Shown here piece by piece: positions 43,866-55,410 of a DNA stretch of 64,000 nt. The DNA lies in contig OX352763.1 in assembly GCA_947095585.1 (NCBI GenBank), positions 45,620,010 to 45,684,009 on the forward strand, given 5' to 3'. The notes beneath the pieces were generated by a model that saw only the letters and a list, made by a program, of their open reading frames with translations, made no database searches and had not been told where the DNA came from. The stretch's first letter is position 1, and the number at the start of each line of letters is the position of its first letter. A program made the translations under genes and the position numbers. This DNA comes from Nephrocerus scutellatus. Its lineage: Eukaryota > Arthropoda > Insecta > Diptera > Pipunculidae.

Positions 43866-44862
43866 CATGGTTGAATTAAAGCTGTCAAAAACAGAAATAA
43901 TAAAATTATTAGAAGTGTATAAAAAAAGTGAATGTTTGTGGGATACAAATAATAAAATATATAAAAGACAAGACTTAAAACAAGAGGCTTGGAAGAACTA
44001 GCGGAGGAATTTAAAACAAGCGTGGAATGTGTAAAAAAAAATAAAATCTTTGCGAACAAGCTTATCGTCAGAAAAAAAACAACCCATAAAAATTAAAATT
44101 TTTCTTGTAAATTCTCTAATCGGAGATACACACACACACACACCAAATGACGCAGCGGCAGCGAACAGCGCTGCTCACAAAGCACAGAGCTCAGACTTTG
44201 CCGTGATCTGATGCGATATAGCGATATTTAAAAATTGTATATTGGGGTCCCCAAGGGGCCGATCGCTCCAAATTTTTACAAAAAGTGTTTTCCAAAGAAG
44301 ACACACATGTGTACAAAATTTAAAGAAAATCAGGTAAATTTTGTAAAATATTTGTAGGGGAGCCCCCCAAACCCGAGATCCGAGGGGCCTCAAATTTTAA
44401 TAGAAAGTATTGTCACCGGAAATATACGTGTGTGCAAAATTTCAATAAAATCGGGCCATTGGAAGTGGGCTAAAAATTGATCAGAAAATCTGACCAGCCA
44501 GCCAGCCAGCCAACCAGCCAGCCACGTGCACGCGAAGTTAATATAGAGAATTTAAAAAGAAAAGTTTAATCGTCAAAAAAATCTGGGTCGGGAGGAGACG
44601 TTTATGTTCCTACCTTGTTCTATTATAATAATATAGAATTTATAAGTATATTTAATTTTTTTATTTATATTTATTATAAGTTAGTTCATAACTCTTCTAT
44701 CCATAGACATAGTTTTAATATCATTTTTATTGCAGAGCAGAAATAGATATACACAAAGAAATGAAAGTGAAACTGAAAGGACGGTTGTATTAGCTCCACC
44801 TAGTGCAAAAAAAGCCAAGCAGAGTTCAGGAAATTTATTTCCGATAATATAACTGCTCATTT
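43866..44862 (+). pseudogene. MADF-domain gene, broken by an insertion
   Basis: The start ATG at 43866 gives KLSKTEIIKLLEVYKKSECL, WDTNNKIYKRQDLKQEAWKN, a frame slip, and then (in a different frame) LAEEFKTSVECVKKKIKSLR-like sequence, a MADF (Myb/SANT-like) DNA-binding domain. The domain end (SGSGGDVYVPTLFYYN) appears only at 44585-44630, after the B repeat at 44077-44560. A last basic segment (PPSAKKAKQSSGNLFPII) follows a possible TTTTTATTGCAG acceptor near 44735. It could be a host gene, but MADF proteins also accompany PIF/Harbinger transposases. Confidence 0.65.
44077..44560 (-). mobile_element. Dispersed copy of the 110-bp repeat family (B), reverse
   Basis: It begins AACAACCCATAAAAATTAAA and ends GCGAAGTTAATATAGAGAA. 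These are the borders of the array at 15005-16430 in reverse, but here they enclose only about three units plus AGCCAGCCAGCCAGCCAACC. ATCGTCAGAAAAAA stands before it and ATCGTCAAAAAAA after it, a possible duplication of 12-14 bp. Confidence 0.75.
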
Positions 44863-45317
44863 CATTTCAAACATTAGTTCATCTCCACAGTTATCATCAA
44901 CACCAGTCTCATTTTGTTATTTTAATGATACATGGCATTCGCAACACTCGATAGAATTTCAGCTATCACCATTACCAGCACAAAACATTTTTTCAGAAAC
45001 AATTATAAGCTTTGGTATTCGACGACTAAATTACCGAAACTTTTAATTTTAGTAATAATACTTAAATTGAAAATGAAATTTGACCGGTAATTTACTCGTC
45101 GAACTGTATACCAGAACTATAAAGTTGTACTTGCTTATAATTCTTTCTCTTTCCAGTTTTGTAATTATCATGTAATTGTTTGGTTTGATGAATAATAAAA
45201 TAAATAATTCAATAAAAAATACAAATCATGAATATTGGTAAACAATTATTTTATTTCAAGACAAAATATTTAAACACTTTTATTGTTAAATAAATTAGTT
45301 TTGTTGAAAAATAATTT
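44863..45317. other. AT-rich stretch with an imperfect palindrome
   Basis: GGTATTCGACGACTAAATTA at about 45015 pairs with TAATTTACTCGTCGAAC at about 45090-45106, with further pairing of TATAAGCTTTGG-like ends, giving a possible MITE of about 120 bp (45003-45125). Nothing else is recognised. Confidence 0.4.
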
Positions 45318-45480
45318 TTATATTTTTCTCCATTGTGAAGGTATATTTCCCTCGTTTGTGCAATAGAAACATAATTTATCAGTTATTTTATTAGCAAATG
45401 TATAACAATTGTAGTTTTGTGTTTGTATGTTGTTGAAATTAAATGGCAATTTTTCTAGATCAATGCCGTCTACGTTGAAT
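45318..45480 (-). pseudogene. Possible PIF/Harbinger transposase C-terminus
   Basis: The minus-strand frame without a start reads GIDLEKLPFNFNN, then FANKITDKLCFYCTNEGNIP and SQWRKI before a stop at 45318. The ending ITDKLCFY..NEGNIPSQW resembles the tail of insect Harbinger nucleases. It faces the MADF frame, the arrangement of two-gene PIF elements. It is cut at its 5' side by the BEL insertion. The alternative, a Gypsy protease continuation, is discussed in the findings. Confidence 0.35.
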
Positions 45481-45485
45481 GGTGC

Positions 45486-45820
45486 TGTTGCCCAGCCAAA
45501 ATATTTAGAATTACTTATGTCTTATGTTATTAGTTTAAACAAGAACTTTACATTGCAAAGCCTCGCAAACCTCCTTTCTGAACGCAACCAAAAATTGTTG
45601 AAGTCTCTGAACACAAAAAAGAGTAATAAATTTGTTTTGTCAAACGTCAGACAGAAGGAATTGTGAGGCCGACGAATGTAAGTTTGTTTGTCTTTGTTTC
45701 CGTAAAAATGATAATTTATTTTGAATTTTTCAGTTATTAAAATCACACACACAGCCACACACACTCAAATAAAATACACTTATTTGAAATTTGAAGTTAA
45801 AGCCAGTCGGGCGTTTTATT
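45486..45820 (+). repeat. 5' LTR of the BEL element
   Basis: It begins TGTTGCCCAGCC and ends GGGCGTTTTATT where similarity to the 3' copy stops. It contains AATAAAATACACTTATTTG. The frame through it (LELLMSYVISLNKNFTLQSL) recurs in the 3' LTR and is not a gene. Confidence 0.85.
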
Positions 45821-45960
45821 TTAACGACAAAACCGGATTTTGAAGTCGGCTTAAGCCTCCAATTCGCTTTTTGGGCGTTGGCCAAAGGCTCTTGCCAACA
45901 TCATTTTAATAAATTCTCGATTGATCTAGAACCTCCGCCGAGGTGAGTTTAGTGAAATAA

Positions 45961-47385
45961 ATGGTTGCATTAGGAATGTTGGTGTTAATGAATCAATTAA
46001 GGATTTGCCATGGAAGTGTGTACAATGTGGCGGTGCGCCATATCCAACAAAAAACCTTGAAGAAACCAGATTGGGTGCAAAGCCCAAAATAAAGAAAATA
46101 ACTTCGCAGCAAGAAAAGCGCTCAGTCGGTGATGTGCCGTCGGCAGAGCAGCTCATGGACGAGCTTGAACAGGCGCAGGAACGTGAGGAATGTTTGCGAA
46201 ACCAACGGGACAAAATGAAGTTCGACTTCGTGGAACAGGCGACATGAGAGGATGAGGCAAGCTCATGAAAAGTTGTCGAACGAGTTTGAAGCGATTCAGT
46301 GCATGTTCAAGTCAAATCAAATGGCTCTGGTTCCTGATCGTCGCAATCGAAATATCGACGATAATGAAGACATAAAATCCTTTTTAAGCGACCGATTCTC
46401 CAATTTTTTGAAAAGGAAAAATTGCGTCGATGAAGAAGTTGATGAAAATAGTTCGGATAGTCAGTCGAGCTTGTCATCACTTGGTCCACGCACACGAAAA
46501 TCTACAAAATCTTTGGCTTCAAAGCATTACACGAAACCGATGAAAGAAGACGCCTTTAGTACACTCGAACGAGCAGATAAATTAGAAGCTTCAAACGATG
46601 CGGATTGTTCAGCCCTAATTCAATTGACAAAGTTAATGAAGCAATCTCAAGTCGAAGATCTGCCAACGTTCTCCGGCAACTCCAAGGAATGGCCTTTGTC
46701 CCAGGCAGTGTTTGAACGGACGATGAAGTTGGCTTCGATCGATGACGTCTCCAATGTTGGTCGTTTAACAACAGCTCTTGTAGGCGAAGCAAGAGCTATG
46801 GTTTTGGATCAGCTGACATTTATCCTGAAGAGCCTCACAAACGATCTGTTGAGGTTTCCGACGCTGAGTGGCTTCAAGGGTCCAAAGTTTGAAATATACG
46901 CGATCGCCCTGAAAACTTACGTAGCGCAGTTAAAGTCACTCAACATGAAGAAGGAGCTGAATAACAATTACCTGACCGCAATGCTTGCCTTGAAGTTGGA
47001 AAACATGCCATCTCTATTTGCAAAGTGGGATGATATGAAACGTGTCGTCAAGAACCAAAATGTTGAATCATTCGCTGAATTTGTGATGCAACAGTGGCAA
47101 AGACTTCCGCATCTAACGGATGCTATTAACTCAAACCAGCCAGATCAAAGTCAAAAAGTAAGTCCGTCAATGTGCATTCGACATGCGAAGCTGAGTCCAA
47201 GAAGTGCTTCGTTTGCGAAAAGTCGTCCCACCCTACGGAAAGATGTTACAAATTTAAGGACATGTCAGTGAACGATCGTTGGGCATTAGTCAAGAAGCAG
47301 AAAGTGTGCTTCAATTGCCTAGCGTCGCGTAATCATCGAGTCCGCGAGTGCCCGCGAAGAAAAAAGTGGCAACGCTTCCGGATGT
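45961..47385 (+). pseudogene. BEL gag, frame-shifted
   Basis: Parts lie in three frames: 46005-46247 (CVQCGGAPYPTKN, then a charged coiled-coil stretch), 46252-47271 (VEDLPTFSGNSKEWPLSQAV, the BEL gag signature, and FAEFVMQQWQRLPHL) and 47172-47387 with two zinc-knuckle motifs (CFVCEKSSHPTERCYKF and CFNCLASRNHRVREC). The shifts near 46246 and 47170 are single small indels. Confidence 0.88.
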
Positions 47386-47460
47386 GATAAGTTCCATCAC
47401 CCACTCCTCCATCAGGACTATAAATTCTCTCGTCATTCTCCTATTAAGGAAAGTCAAGAG

Positions 47461-48400
47461 GTGCAGCCAATCCAGTCGCAGCTCAACAGTAACGCCGAAG
47501 CCTTTGGTCCAAGAAATTCAAATTCGCATTCAGTAGTTTTTAGTCATCAAACTCACAACGAGGACAAGTTTTTGGTGAACGCAAAAGTAGTCGCAGTAAG
47601 AATTCATGGTGTTGATGGATCCTTTGTCGACGATTATGCATTTTTGGATTACGGTTCCACGATTAGTATGATGGATCGGAGCATAGCCGAGAAATTAAAC
47701 CTTCGCGGAACGTCTGAAACTTTGAAAATTCTCTGGACGAATGGAATTAATCGTTCTGAACAAGCCTTAAGATGCAACGTCACGCTTTCCGGTCGATACG
47801 AAATCGGCCTACTGTGGAAAAGTGACAACGAAATCTTACCAAACAATTTAAAGATGGCGATGAAGCGTTTAGAAAGCGAAGAACGAAAGCTGCGATTGAT
47901 TTTGAGTCATTGAAGTGGATGAATAAACACGTCAGTCAGTTGATTGAGAAAGAATACGCAAGGGTAGCAACTCGGGAAGATTTGGAAGGAAAGTGCCCAC
48001 GAAAATGGATTTGTCCGCTTTTTACCATCATCAATAAAAACAAAATCCCGCCCAAAAGGAGATGCGTCGCCGACGTCGCAGCCGAAGTTGCAAATGTGTC
48101 TCTTAACAGCTGTCTGTTAAAAGGTCCGGACAATCTGATTGCGTTGCCCGCCGCCTTGAGTCGAGCTCGAGAGAATCGTGTGATAGTAAATGCAGACGTC
48201 GCAGAAATGTTTCCACAGATCGGCATCCCGCAAGATCAGCAATGTCAATGATTTATATGGCGAGATGAAGATCAATTGAAGGAGCCAAAAATGTACGTGA
48301 TGCAATCCATGATGTTTGGTCCAACTTGCTCGCCATCGCAAGCGCAATATGTAAAGAACCGCCATGCCGAAAAATTTCGCCTGTCGCATCCAATCCACCG
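47461..48400 (+). pseudogene. BEL protease and RT start
   Basis: VNAKVVAVRIHG and FLDYGSTISMMDRSIAEKL form the retropepsin site (Asp kept; Tyr where Glu or Ser is usual). The RT begins WICPLFTIINKNKIPP and continues VSLNSCLLKGPDNLIALPAA, VNADVAEMFPQIGIPQ, QFIWRDEDQL, and YVMQSMMFGPTCSPSQAQYV with KNRHAEKF. A stop after DQQCQ (48251) breaks it. Beyond 48400 the sequence no longer follows a BEL RT. Confidence 0.85.
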
Positions 48401-48969
48401 AATCAACTCGGGATTTCGAAGTAACTGGTCAACGCTTGTGCGTGTCGTCGGATGGGTACTACGGGCCTTACTATTTTTATTCAAAGAAAATAAGGACAAC
48501 AGGGAAGAATATTTATAAATAAAAGAGCTAAACGATGCGGAAAATGAATTTTTTCCTTTCATTTAACTTTTGGTGTCCGCGGAAACTTGGTCGTCGATGA
48601 TTCAAGAGACTTAAGGACCGCCAGATGACGAACTCGGCAAATGGAGCTTCCGTGTGCCTGCGCATCTAAATTCGTTGTCGTTGACAATGGATAAAAAAGA
48701 AAAATTGATTCGTCTCCAAGCCCGTGATGCTACTTCGAAAAGCGCACCTATTGCCAAAGGCTTTATTCTTGAATCTTTCTTTATACGAAACTAACAAGAA
48801 GTGTAAAATTCTTAAAAACTATAATTTTTTAAACTTAAGCCTTAATCTATGTTAAAACTTAATATTAGTATGCATTATTATTTTTAAATTATTATGAGAT
48901 ACTTAAATTTAGTGTGTTAGCTCAACATGCCTGTAGTTAATAAAATATATTTCTTAGTTAATCAAATCT

Positions 48970-51588
48970 AGAGGATCAGCTCTGCGAAGCCGTTTGTATT
49001 TCGGTTGCCTTAATAGTTCTCTAGCTAATTCGTTAGGGTGTGATTCCAGCTTCAAATGGTATTTTAGACTGCATGCTTTTATTGTCTCTAACAGTTTTGA
49101 TTCCTAGGTCTTTATGGATGTTGCTGTTTCGAATATACCATGGTGAATTTGTAATGCTACGAAGTATCTTTGCTTGCGTTGAGGGGCACTAGTTGAGCCC
49201 CATAGTTGGTACCATATGTCCATATTGGGATTAGGATCGCTTTGTATAGTAGAACCTTGCAGTCCAGAGGGAGTTTTGATTTTCTTCCGATCATCCAGTA
49301 CATTTTAGAAAATTTTATTTTTAATTAATTGCGTTTTGTTTCAATGTGCGTTTTCCATGTCAATCTTCTATCGAGATGAAGACCAAGATATTTGACATTA
49401 GTTTGTTGAGGAATTGTGATATTGTTTAATTTTAATGCCGGACATGTACGTTTATTCAATGTGAATGTTACATGTGTTGATTTACACTCATTCGTCCTTA
49501 TCCGCCAAGTTTTTAGCCAATCTTCTATTTTGTGCAGATGTTCTTGTAATTCTCTCGATGCTGTTTGAGGGTTTTTGTGTGAAAACAGTATAGCTGTGTC
49601 GTCAGCAAAAGTTGAAGTGATTATTTTTTCGGTTGTTGGTAGGTCAGCCGTAAATAACAAGTTCAGCACAGGTCCCAATACACTACCTTGCGGGACTCCT
49701 GCCTTAATCTCGGTTAAATCAGTAGTGGCCGTGTTTTGTTTCACCTGGAACATCCTTTGGGCTAGGTAGTTTCCAAGAATTGCATGGAATTGTCTAGGCA
49801 GAAGAGTTTTAATTTTGTAATTTAATCCTTCATGCCATACTTTGTCGAAAGCATGCGCAATATCCAAGAAAACTGCCGAGCAGTATTTCTTTTCTAGGAT
49901 AGCTTGATTGTGTTCACAATTCTGTGCACCTGTTCTATTGTGCTGTGCTGCTCTCTAAATCCAAATTGGTGCTCTGGTATAATGCGACCTTCAGATAAAA
50001 TAGGCATTAGTTCTTGTAGTAGCATCTTTTCAAAAAGCTTTGAAATTATCGGGAATAGAATTATTGGCCTGTACGACGAGACTTGTGTTTCGTCTTTACC
50101 TGGCTTAGGAATCATGATAATTTGGGATATTTTCTATTTTTTGGGAAAGTATCCACATCTCATAATCGCGTTAAAAATATATGTTATGTATTTTATGCAT
50201 CTATCTGGTAATTCTTTGATCATTTTTCCAGTTATTAGATCATGGCCTGGCGCTTTCTTAGGATTTATGCTGTTTTTGATAAGTGTTTCGACACGTTTCC
50301 ATTTAAATTTTACTGCATTTTGGTTCGGCTCGTCCACCGTAGGCTGAGGTAGTCCGCGGTCATTATTTTGTTCGTTTGGGGTGAACACTTTTTGTAGATG
50401 GTTAGAAAAAGCGATAGCCTTTTCTAAGTCGCTTCTGGCCCAGTGACTATCTGGTTTCTTATAGATGGGTTCGCTAGCTCTGGCCTTTTTAAATTTCTTG
50501 TTGCCTTCCACAGTGAGTAATCTGTTTTTGCAGTTGCTGTTAGCTCACTTAGGTAATTCTTGTTTGTTCTGTTTTGTTCTTCCCGTATTGCTTCTCTCAG
50601 AGTTTTAATAGCTCTATTTAATTTCCATTTATGCAGCGGAGATTGGTGAAGCTGCCATAGCCGCCGAGCTGCCCGCTTCTCTGCCAATAACTTTTTAATG
50701 TTGCTTGAAAGCTTATTGTTTTTTTTCTGATGTTTTGTTTTCCGGGGTGGCTTTTTTTGCGGCCATTTCCATTATTTGTCTTAAGTTTTCTATCGCGGCA
50801 TCAATGTCTTCTGGTGTTCGAAGTGGGATATCCAAATGACAATTTACATCTAATATGTTTCTATAGAGAACCCATTTCGTTTGTTTATTTGTTAAACGTT
50901 GGGGTAGTTCAGTTTTTAATGTTTGGGTGCTTAGTGTTACTATTATTGGTGAGTGATCTGAGGATAAGTCATAACAGTCAACGACTTGAGCATAGGTGCG
51001 TGCTATTCCTCGTATTACACAGAAATCTATTAAATCAGGAATATTCTTACTATCTGTAGGCCAATATGTTGGATGTCCAGATGATAAATAGTCTAGGTTT
51101 TTCTCGTTTATTGCTTCGTAGAGTTGCTTGCCCTTCGGTGACGTCAGCTTCGAACACCATTGCACATGTTTAGCGTTGTAATCACCCCTGCTAGAAATTT
51201 GATTCCCAATTGGTCAAAGTAATCGATAAATTGCTGTTTTTTATTTGCGTGTTTTGGTGGACAGTAGATAGCTGATATTGCAAATTTTCCAGGTCTTTCT
51301 TCCAAACAGATAGTTGTAGCTTGGATGTGATCTTTAGCATATTTTTGGAGCTCGTAGTGCTTTAATCTTCTTTTTATTAAGACTGCAGTGCCGCCGTGTG
51401 CTTTTCCATCCGGATGTTTGGTGTCGTAAGCTGAATAACCGGTAATTTAAAAAAAAATTTGTTTTGTAAAGTGTGTTTCAGATATTAACATGATGTCTAT
51501 ATTTTGTTCGATAAGAAAGGTTTCTACCTCAGCTTTATGTTGCGAAAGCCCGTTCGCATTCCAAATAGCTATTTTTAGAACTATCATT
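48970..51588 (-). pseudogene. Jockey ORF2 (endonuclease and RT), frame-shifted
   Basis: The endonuclease opens MIVLKIAIWNANGLSQHKAE (51588) with IDIMLISETHF, FAISAIYCPPKH and CYDLSSDHSPIIVTL (51165-50713). The RT has KKAPGHDLITGKMIKELP, IPKPGKDETQVSSYRPI, FGFREQHSTIEQVHRI, MDIAHAFDKVWHEGL (motif A), AGVPQGSVLGPVLNLLF (motif B) and TFADDTAILFSH (motif C), followed by a thumb with LGLHLDRRLTWKTHI. A decayed C-terminus reads LYKAILIPIWTYG. There are about four frame breaks, and the catalytic motifs are intact. Confidence 0.92.
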
Positions 51589-52997
51589 TTTGATTTTTGA
51601 CTATAATTTGCATAAGCGTGTTCATATTTTGCATCATCATGCTCATTTGCCTCTCCATCATCATCATGAACTTTTGGATGGTCTCGGCTAATTTATTTAC
51701 CGTGGTATGAATGTTAAGGTCCTCTTCAATAGAGTGACCTTTGGGTTTAGGTTTGTTACCTTTTAAGATATTTGCATAAGAAACACCTGGCTGTGCAAAA
51801 CTGCTGACAAGCGACTTCACGTTATCGTTTTGTGTGTTTGCGTTCGTTGGTTTGTTGACCGTTGTATTTTTTGGTAACATGGCCCTCTGATTAAATTGCA
51901 TATTAAGCAGTCGTTGCTCAGCTCTCATTTTAGGGTTTGTTTTTCGTTTTAAGTCCAGATACACTGCGCAACCCCTGTAATTTGCAGTATGATTTTCGCC
52001 GCAGTTGCTACAACGTTTCACAGATGGGTCATTGCGAGGTTTGTTACACTGTTTGGAATCGTGAAGTATGCTTTCGGGTACCCGTATTCTTGGCACTTTG
52101 TGCATTGAACTGGTCCAGCTCACGTCTTCGGTTCTTCAATTACTATTCTACGATGTAGCAGATATTTTAGGTTGTAAATCTTGTGAGCTCCTTTTGACTT
52201 CTCTTTCTCTGGTTCTAGTTCCAAACGGAACATTGGTTGGGGCACCTTCTCACGATTTACTATATTACCAATAGATTTGGCATGGAAACCTTCCACAGCA
52301 AGTGCAGCTTTTATGTCGCTAATATCTACGTAGCTTTCAATTCCTTTTAGCACAACTGTCACCCCTTTTTAACTTTTTAGCTGGTATGTGTAATATTTTT
52401 TACCAACTTCGTCGAAATATTTAACTAGGGCTCTGAAGCCTTCGTTTTCGAGGGTTTGAATCTTTGTTTCGTTTATGTTGCCTCTTATTAGCGGGGCAAT
52501 ATAAAATTTAGAATCTGTTAATGTTGCGATTTTATTAACCAGTTCATTATTAGATGCTTCCCTTAAATAAATTGGAGGCGGTTTCTCAGTTTTAATTTTT
52601 GGCGGTGTATTGATGTCAACAACATCTAGCATAGAGAATCGGTTGTTAAGAGGTATTTGGTTATCATCTAGTTCAGATCGTGTCACTTTGCTCTGCCATC
52701 AAACTGGGCAGATCTCGGGCTACGTATTCTTTTAGATTGCACAGTGATGTACCTATCTAATCCGGCTTGTGCTAGTCTATTTTCGCACTGACCATGGTCA
52801 CTAGAGTTCGTCGCACTGAGTTCATTACTATTCTTTTCGTTTAGCATTGCTAAGGTTGCTGATGCTGATGGTGCATTAGTTGGAGTTCGTTTTTTCTCCT
52901 TGGGAGGGAGCGATATTTTAGCGGAATCTTTGCTAATGTGTGGATTGGCTTTACTAGTTCCTCCTGGAGGAGGAGAGCGACCAACCCCCATTTTCAA
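51584..52997 (-). pseudogene. Jockey ORF1 (gag-like), frame-shifted
   Basis: In order: MKMGVGRSPPPGG and a basic/Ser-rich start (52997); PPIYLREASNNELVNKI and FYIAPLIRGNINETKIQ (52686-52369); an RRM-like PRE_C2HC region with LKGIESYVDISDIKAALAV (52362-52120); then the zinc knuckle KRCSNCGENHTANYRGC and a Met-rich C-terminus (QKFMMMMERQMSMMMQNM). At least three shifts separate them. The protein would bind LINE RNA. Confidence 0.88.
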
Positions 52998-53429
52998 TGT
53001 TTAAATATAATATATATTTTTAATTAAATGTAAATTTTTTAATTGTATTTTTATTTTGACGAAATTTCTGAGCTGGCAGTGCTGGAAGTAGAGCTTTCGC
53101 AGAATTTACTGAATTTTAAAAGCTTGGATGGTGAATGAAAGTTGAATGAAAGCTTTTTAATCTACGATCCAAAGCTTAGGTTACACACTAACAGATTTGC
53201 CTTTTGTCTATTTTAGCCGCCAAAAAGTTATTTTTACTTTTGACCAGTATGAGTATATGTAGCTCTTTACCTGTTTCGCCCTCGGGATACCAGTAGGGAA
53301 ATTGAAGAAACTCTAATGTTCCAAGGTGCACCAGCTTATGGGCTTTTTTTAATGTATAACACAGTATTTTTACCCGACTCACTTTTAATAACAATACAAA
53401 ATAAGAATGACTGCACTTTGATACGACCT

Positions 53430-54170
53430 CTCTCTACCACAGCGTCTGTAGTCTAAAAAAAGCGCATTTAGCGCGCAAAATCCTATCTTTCTGCCGCCGT
53501 ATCATGTTTTCGTGCAACTTTATCTGCGTCATTTGCACGAGAGAAACGGCCGCATGGGAATCGAAGCAACGATTGCAGACGCCCGAGAAAAGGTTTGGAT
53601 TACTTCGATTTGTCAATCGCTCAACAAGGTGATCTCATCGTGTCAAACTTGAAAGTCAAGCCGGTCAGGCCAACAATAGGAAATCTCCATTTGTCACGGA
53701 CAGCCTTCTATCAAAAACCGTTCACGTTCGTTGGTGTTGATTGTTTTGGACCCATCGTAGTTCGTGAACGTCGAAGCGAAGTCAAACGCTGGGGTATGAT
53801 ATTCACTTGTCTCACCTTCCGAGCAGTTCACTTAGAGTTGGTTAACGATATGTCGTCGGATCAGGTACTGCTAGCAATCCGTCGCTTGATTGCTAGACGA
53901 GGACCATTGAAAACGCTGTTTTCCGATAACGGCACAAACTTTATTGGAGCCGATCGAATATTGAAGAAAGAAATCCGAGAAATGCAACGAAATCTGTCGG
54001 AAGCAACAATAAAAACACTGCAACTGGACTGGCGCTTCATTCCAGTTTATTCGCCATGGCCAGGAGGAGCTTGGGAGCGTCTGATTGGATACATAAAAAA
54101 GTGTATCAACTCCGAATTTGGCATTGTTTGGCAGTCGAGATGCGCCGCAAGCGCTTTGCCCAGTCAATGA
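53430..54170 (+). pseudogene. BEL integrase
   Basis: The frame 53595-54170 reads FTFVGVDCFGPIVV (first catalytic Asp), RAVHLELVNDMSSDQVLLAI, FSDNGTNFIGADRIL (second Asp), then WRFIPVYSPWPGGAWERLIG with the third catalytic residue Glu. The preceding zinc-binding part (MGIEATIADAREKVWI) is frame-shifted. The C-terminus is cut short before the 3' LTR. Confidence 0.9.
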
Positions 54171-54307
54171 GCGAAACAACTTATCGCGGTTAAGTCGAAA
54201 CCGAGTAGCCCACTTGGTGCAAAAGTCGATCTGTTGGAAATTTGGCTGTTCTTGACGTTGGAGAGTCTTCGTCTCGATGAGATCGATCCTTCGACTGGGG
54301 GGGAGGA

Positions 54308-54631
54308 TGTCGCACAGCCAAAATATTTAGAATTACTTATGTCTTATGTTATTAGTTTAAACAAGAACTTTACATTGCAAAGCCTCGCAAACCTCCTTTC
54401 TGAACGCAACCAAAAATTGTTGAACTCTCTGAACACAAAAAAGAGTAATAAATTTGTTTTGTCAAACGTCAGACATAAGGAATTGTAAGGCCGACGAATG
54501 TAATTTTGTTTTTCTTTGTTTCCGTAAAAATGATAATTTATTTATTTATTTTTCAGTTATTAAAATCACACACTCAAATAAAATACACATTATTTGAAAT
54601 TTGAAGTTAAAGCCAACCGGGCGTGTTTATT
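54308..54631 (+). repeat. 3' LTR of the BEL element
   Basis: It begins TGTCGCACAGCC after a G-rich tract and ends GGGCGTGTTTATT. Differences from the 5' LTR are a few substitutions and a lost CACACACACAGC-type stretch. Confidence 0.87.
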
Positions 54632-55410
54632 GGTGAGCCGTTGACAGCGAAAAGTCGTGTTGATGTTGGATGAAGTTGTTTTAAAGATGTTGAAGGCGGG
54701 ATACAAGAAACTTCGGCCCCCGTATCAATCAAATGTTTGTGTGTTCTTTGATCATGAACACAAAGTCTGCCTATGGTAGCTCGAGATTGATGATGTTCGC
54801 TATCATAGCCCGACGTAGGAAGTCATTGTTGTAGTGTATTGTACGAAGCAGTTGCGATGCTTTTAAAGGTGCATGGCTGGCGACAGTTTGTTGCCTTGTT
54901 GCCGAATGAACGGTGATACCAATAATGCGGGAATTGTTCCACTGAGGTTTCACGGCGGCGCTGATTGTATTTAAGTTGGGGATCTGATTGATATTGTGTT
55001 TGACGGCGATGTTGGGCCTGTTGTTTGTGGTTTGTCCGTAATTTGGAAAGTTCTGCTACTAAGCTAACTGCATCAGACGATTTCTGAGGGTTTTAGGAGT
55101 ATGAATCTTCTACAGCGTGGTTGTTGACGAGCCTTTGCAGATAAAAAAGGCGGTTTGGACTGGTGAGGGTAGGCGTGACATCCATAAGTCGATTACCACT
55201 TGTTCGCTTAAAATGCCGTCGGAAACTTAGACCATTTCGTGAAAGAGCTGGCTTGGCTTCTTATCACCAAGCGGCATGTCGTGCACGATGCGAAGAAGTC
55301 GCTTTTGCTTGCTGTCGGCGAAGTGGTCTTGCAATTTTGCGCGAATATAATCGTATTAACCTGTACTGGGGGCTGCGTCAATAATTGACCGGAGCTCGGT
55401 GACGCGAGCA
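54632..55410 (-). pseudogene. Gypsy-type gag and protease fragment
   Basis: On the minus strand: a gag stretch (IRAKLQDHFADSKQKRLLRI, PLGDKKPSQLFHEM, VIDLWMSRLPSPVQTAFF), then a decayed part, then the protease RLCVHDQRTHKHLIDTGAEV with the active-site DTGA, followed by SCIPPSTS. It ends RLFAVNGSP at the BEL insertion site. It contains several stops. Confidence 0.82.

Larger units (their letters stand above)
48790..53180 (-). mobile_element. Jockey-type LINE inserted in the BEL element
   Basis: It carries both ORFs in LINE order on the minus strand, with ORF1 (52997-51584) and ORF2 (51588-48970). The 3' end is AT-rich near 48800-48900. The 5' end lies somewhere between 53000 and 53180; I could not fix either end by a target duplication. 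BEL sequence resumes by about 53430. Confidence 0.85.
45486..54631 (+). mobile_element. BEL/Pao retrotransposon with both LTRs, split by a LINE
   Basis: Both LTRs are present (45486-45820 and 54308-54631) with about 95 percent identity by eye. Flanking 5-mers GGTGC and GGTGA are a possible target duplication. Gag, zinc knuckles, protease, part of RT and integrase are in BEL order on the plus strand. A Jockey-type LINE of about 4.4 kb lies in the opposite direction between RT and integrase. A purine tract (GGGGGGGAGGA) precedes the 3' LTR. Frame breaks make it inactive. Confidence 0.9.

Noticed and set aside
45427..45666. Short protein LELLMSYVISLNKNFTLQSL, seen twice
   Set aside because: The second copy is at 54308 onward. 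The two are the LTRs of the BEL element, not a duplicated gene.
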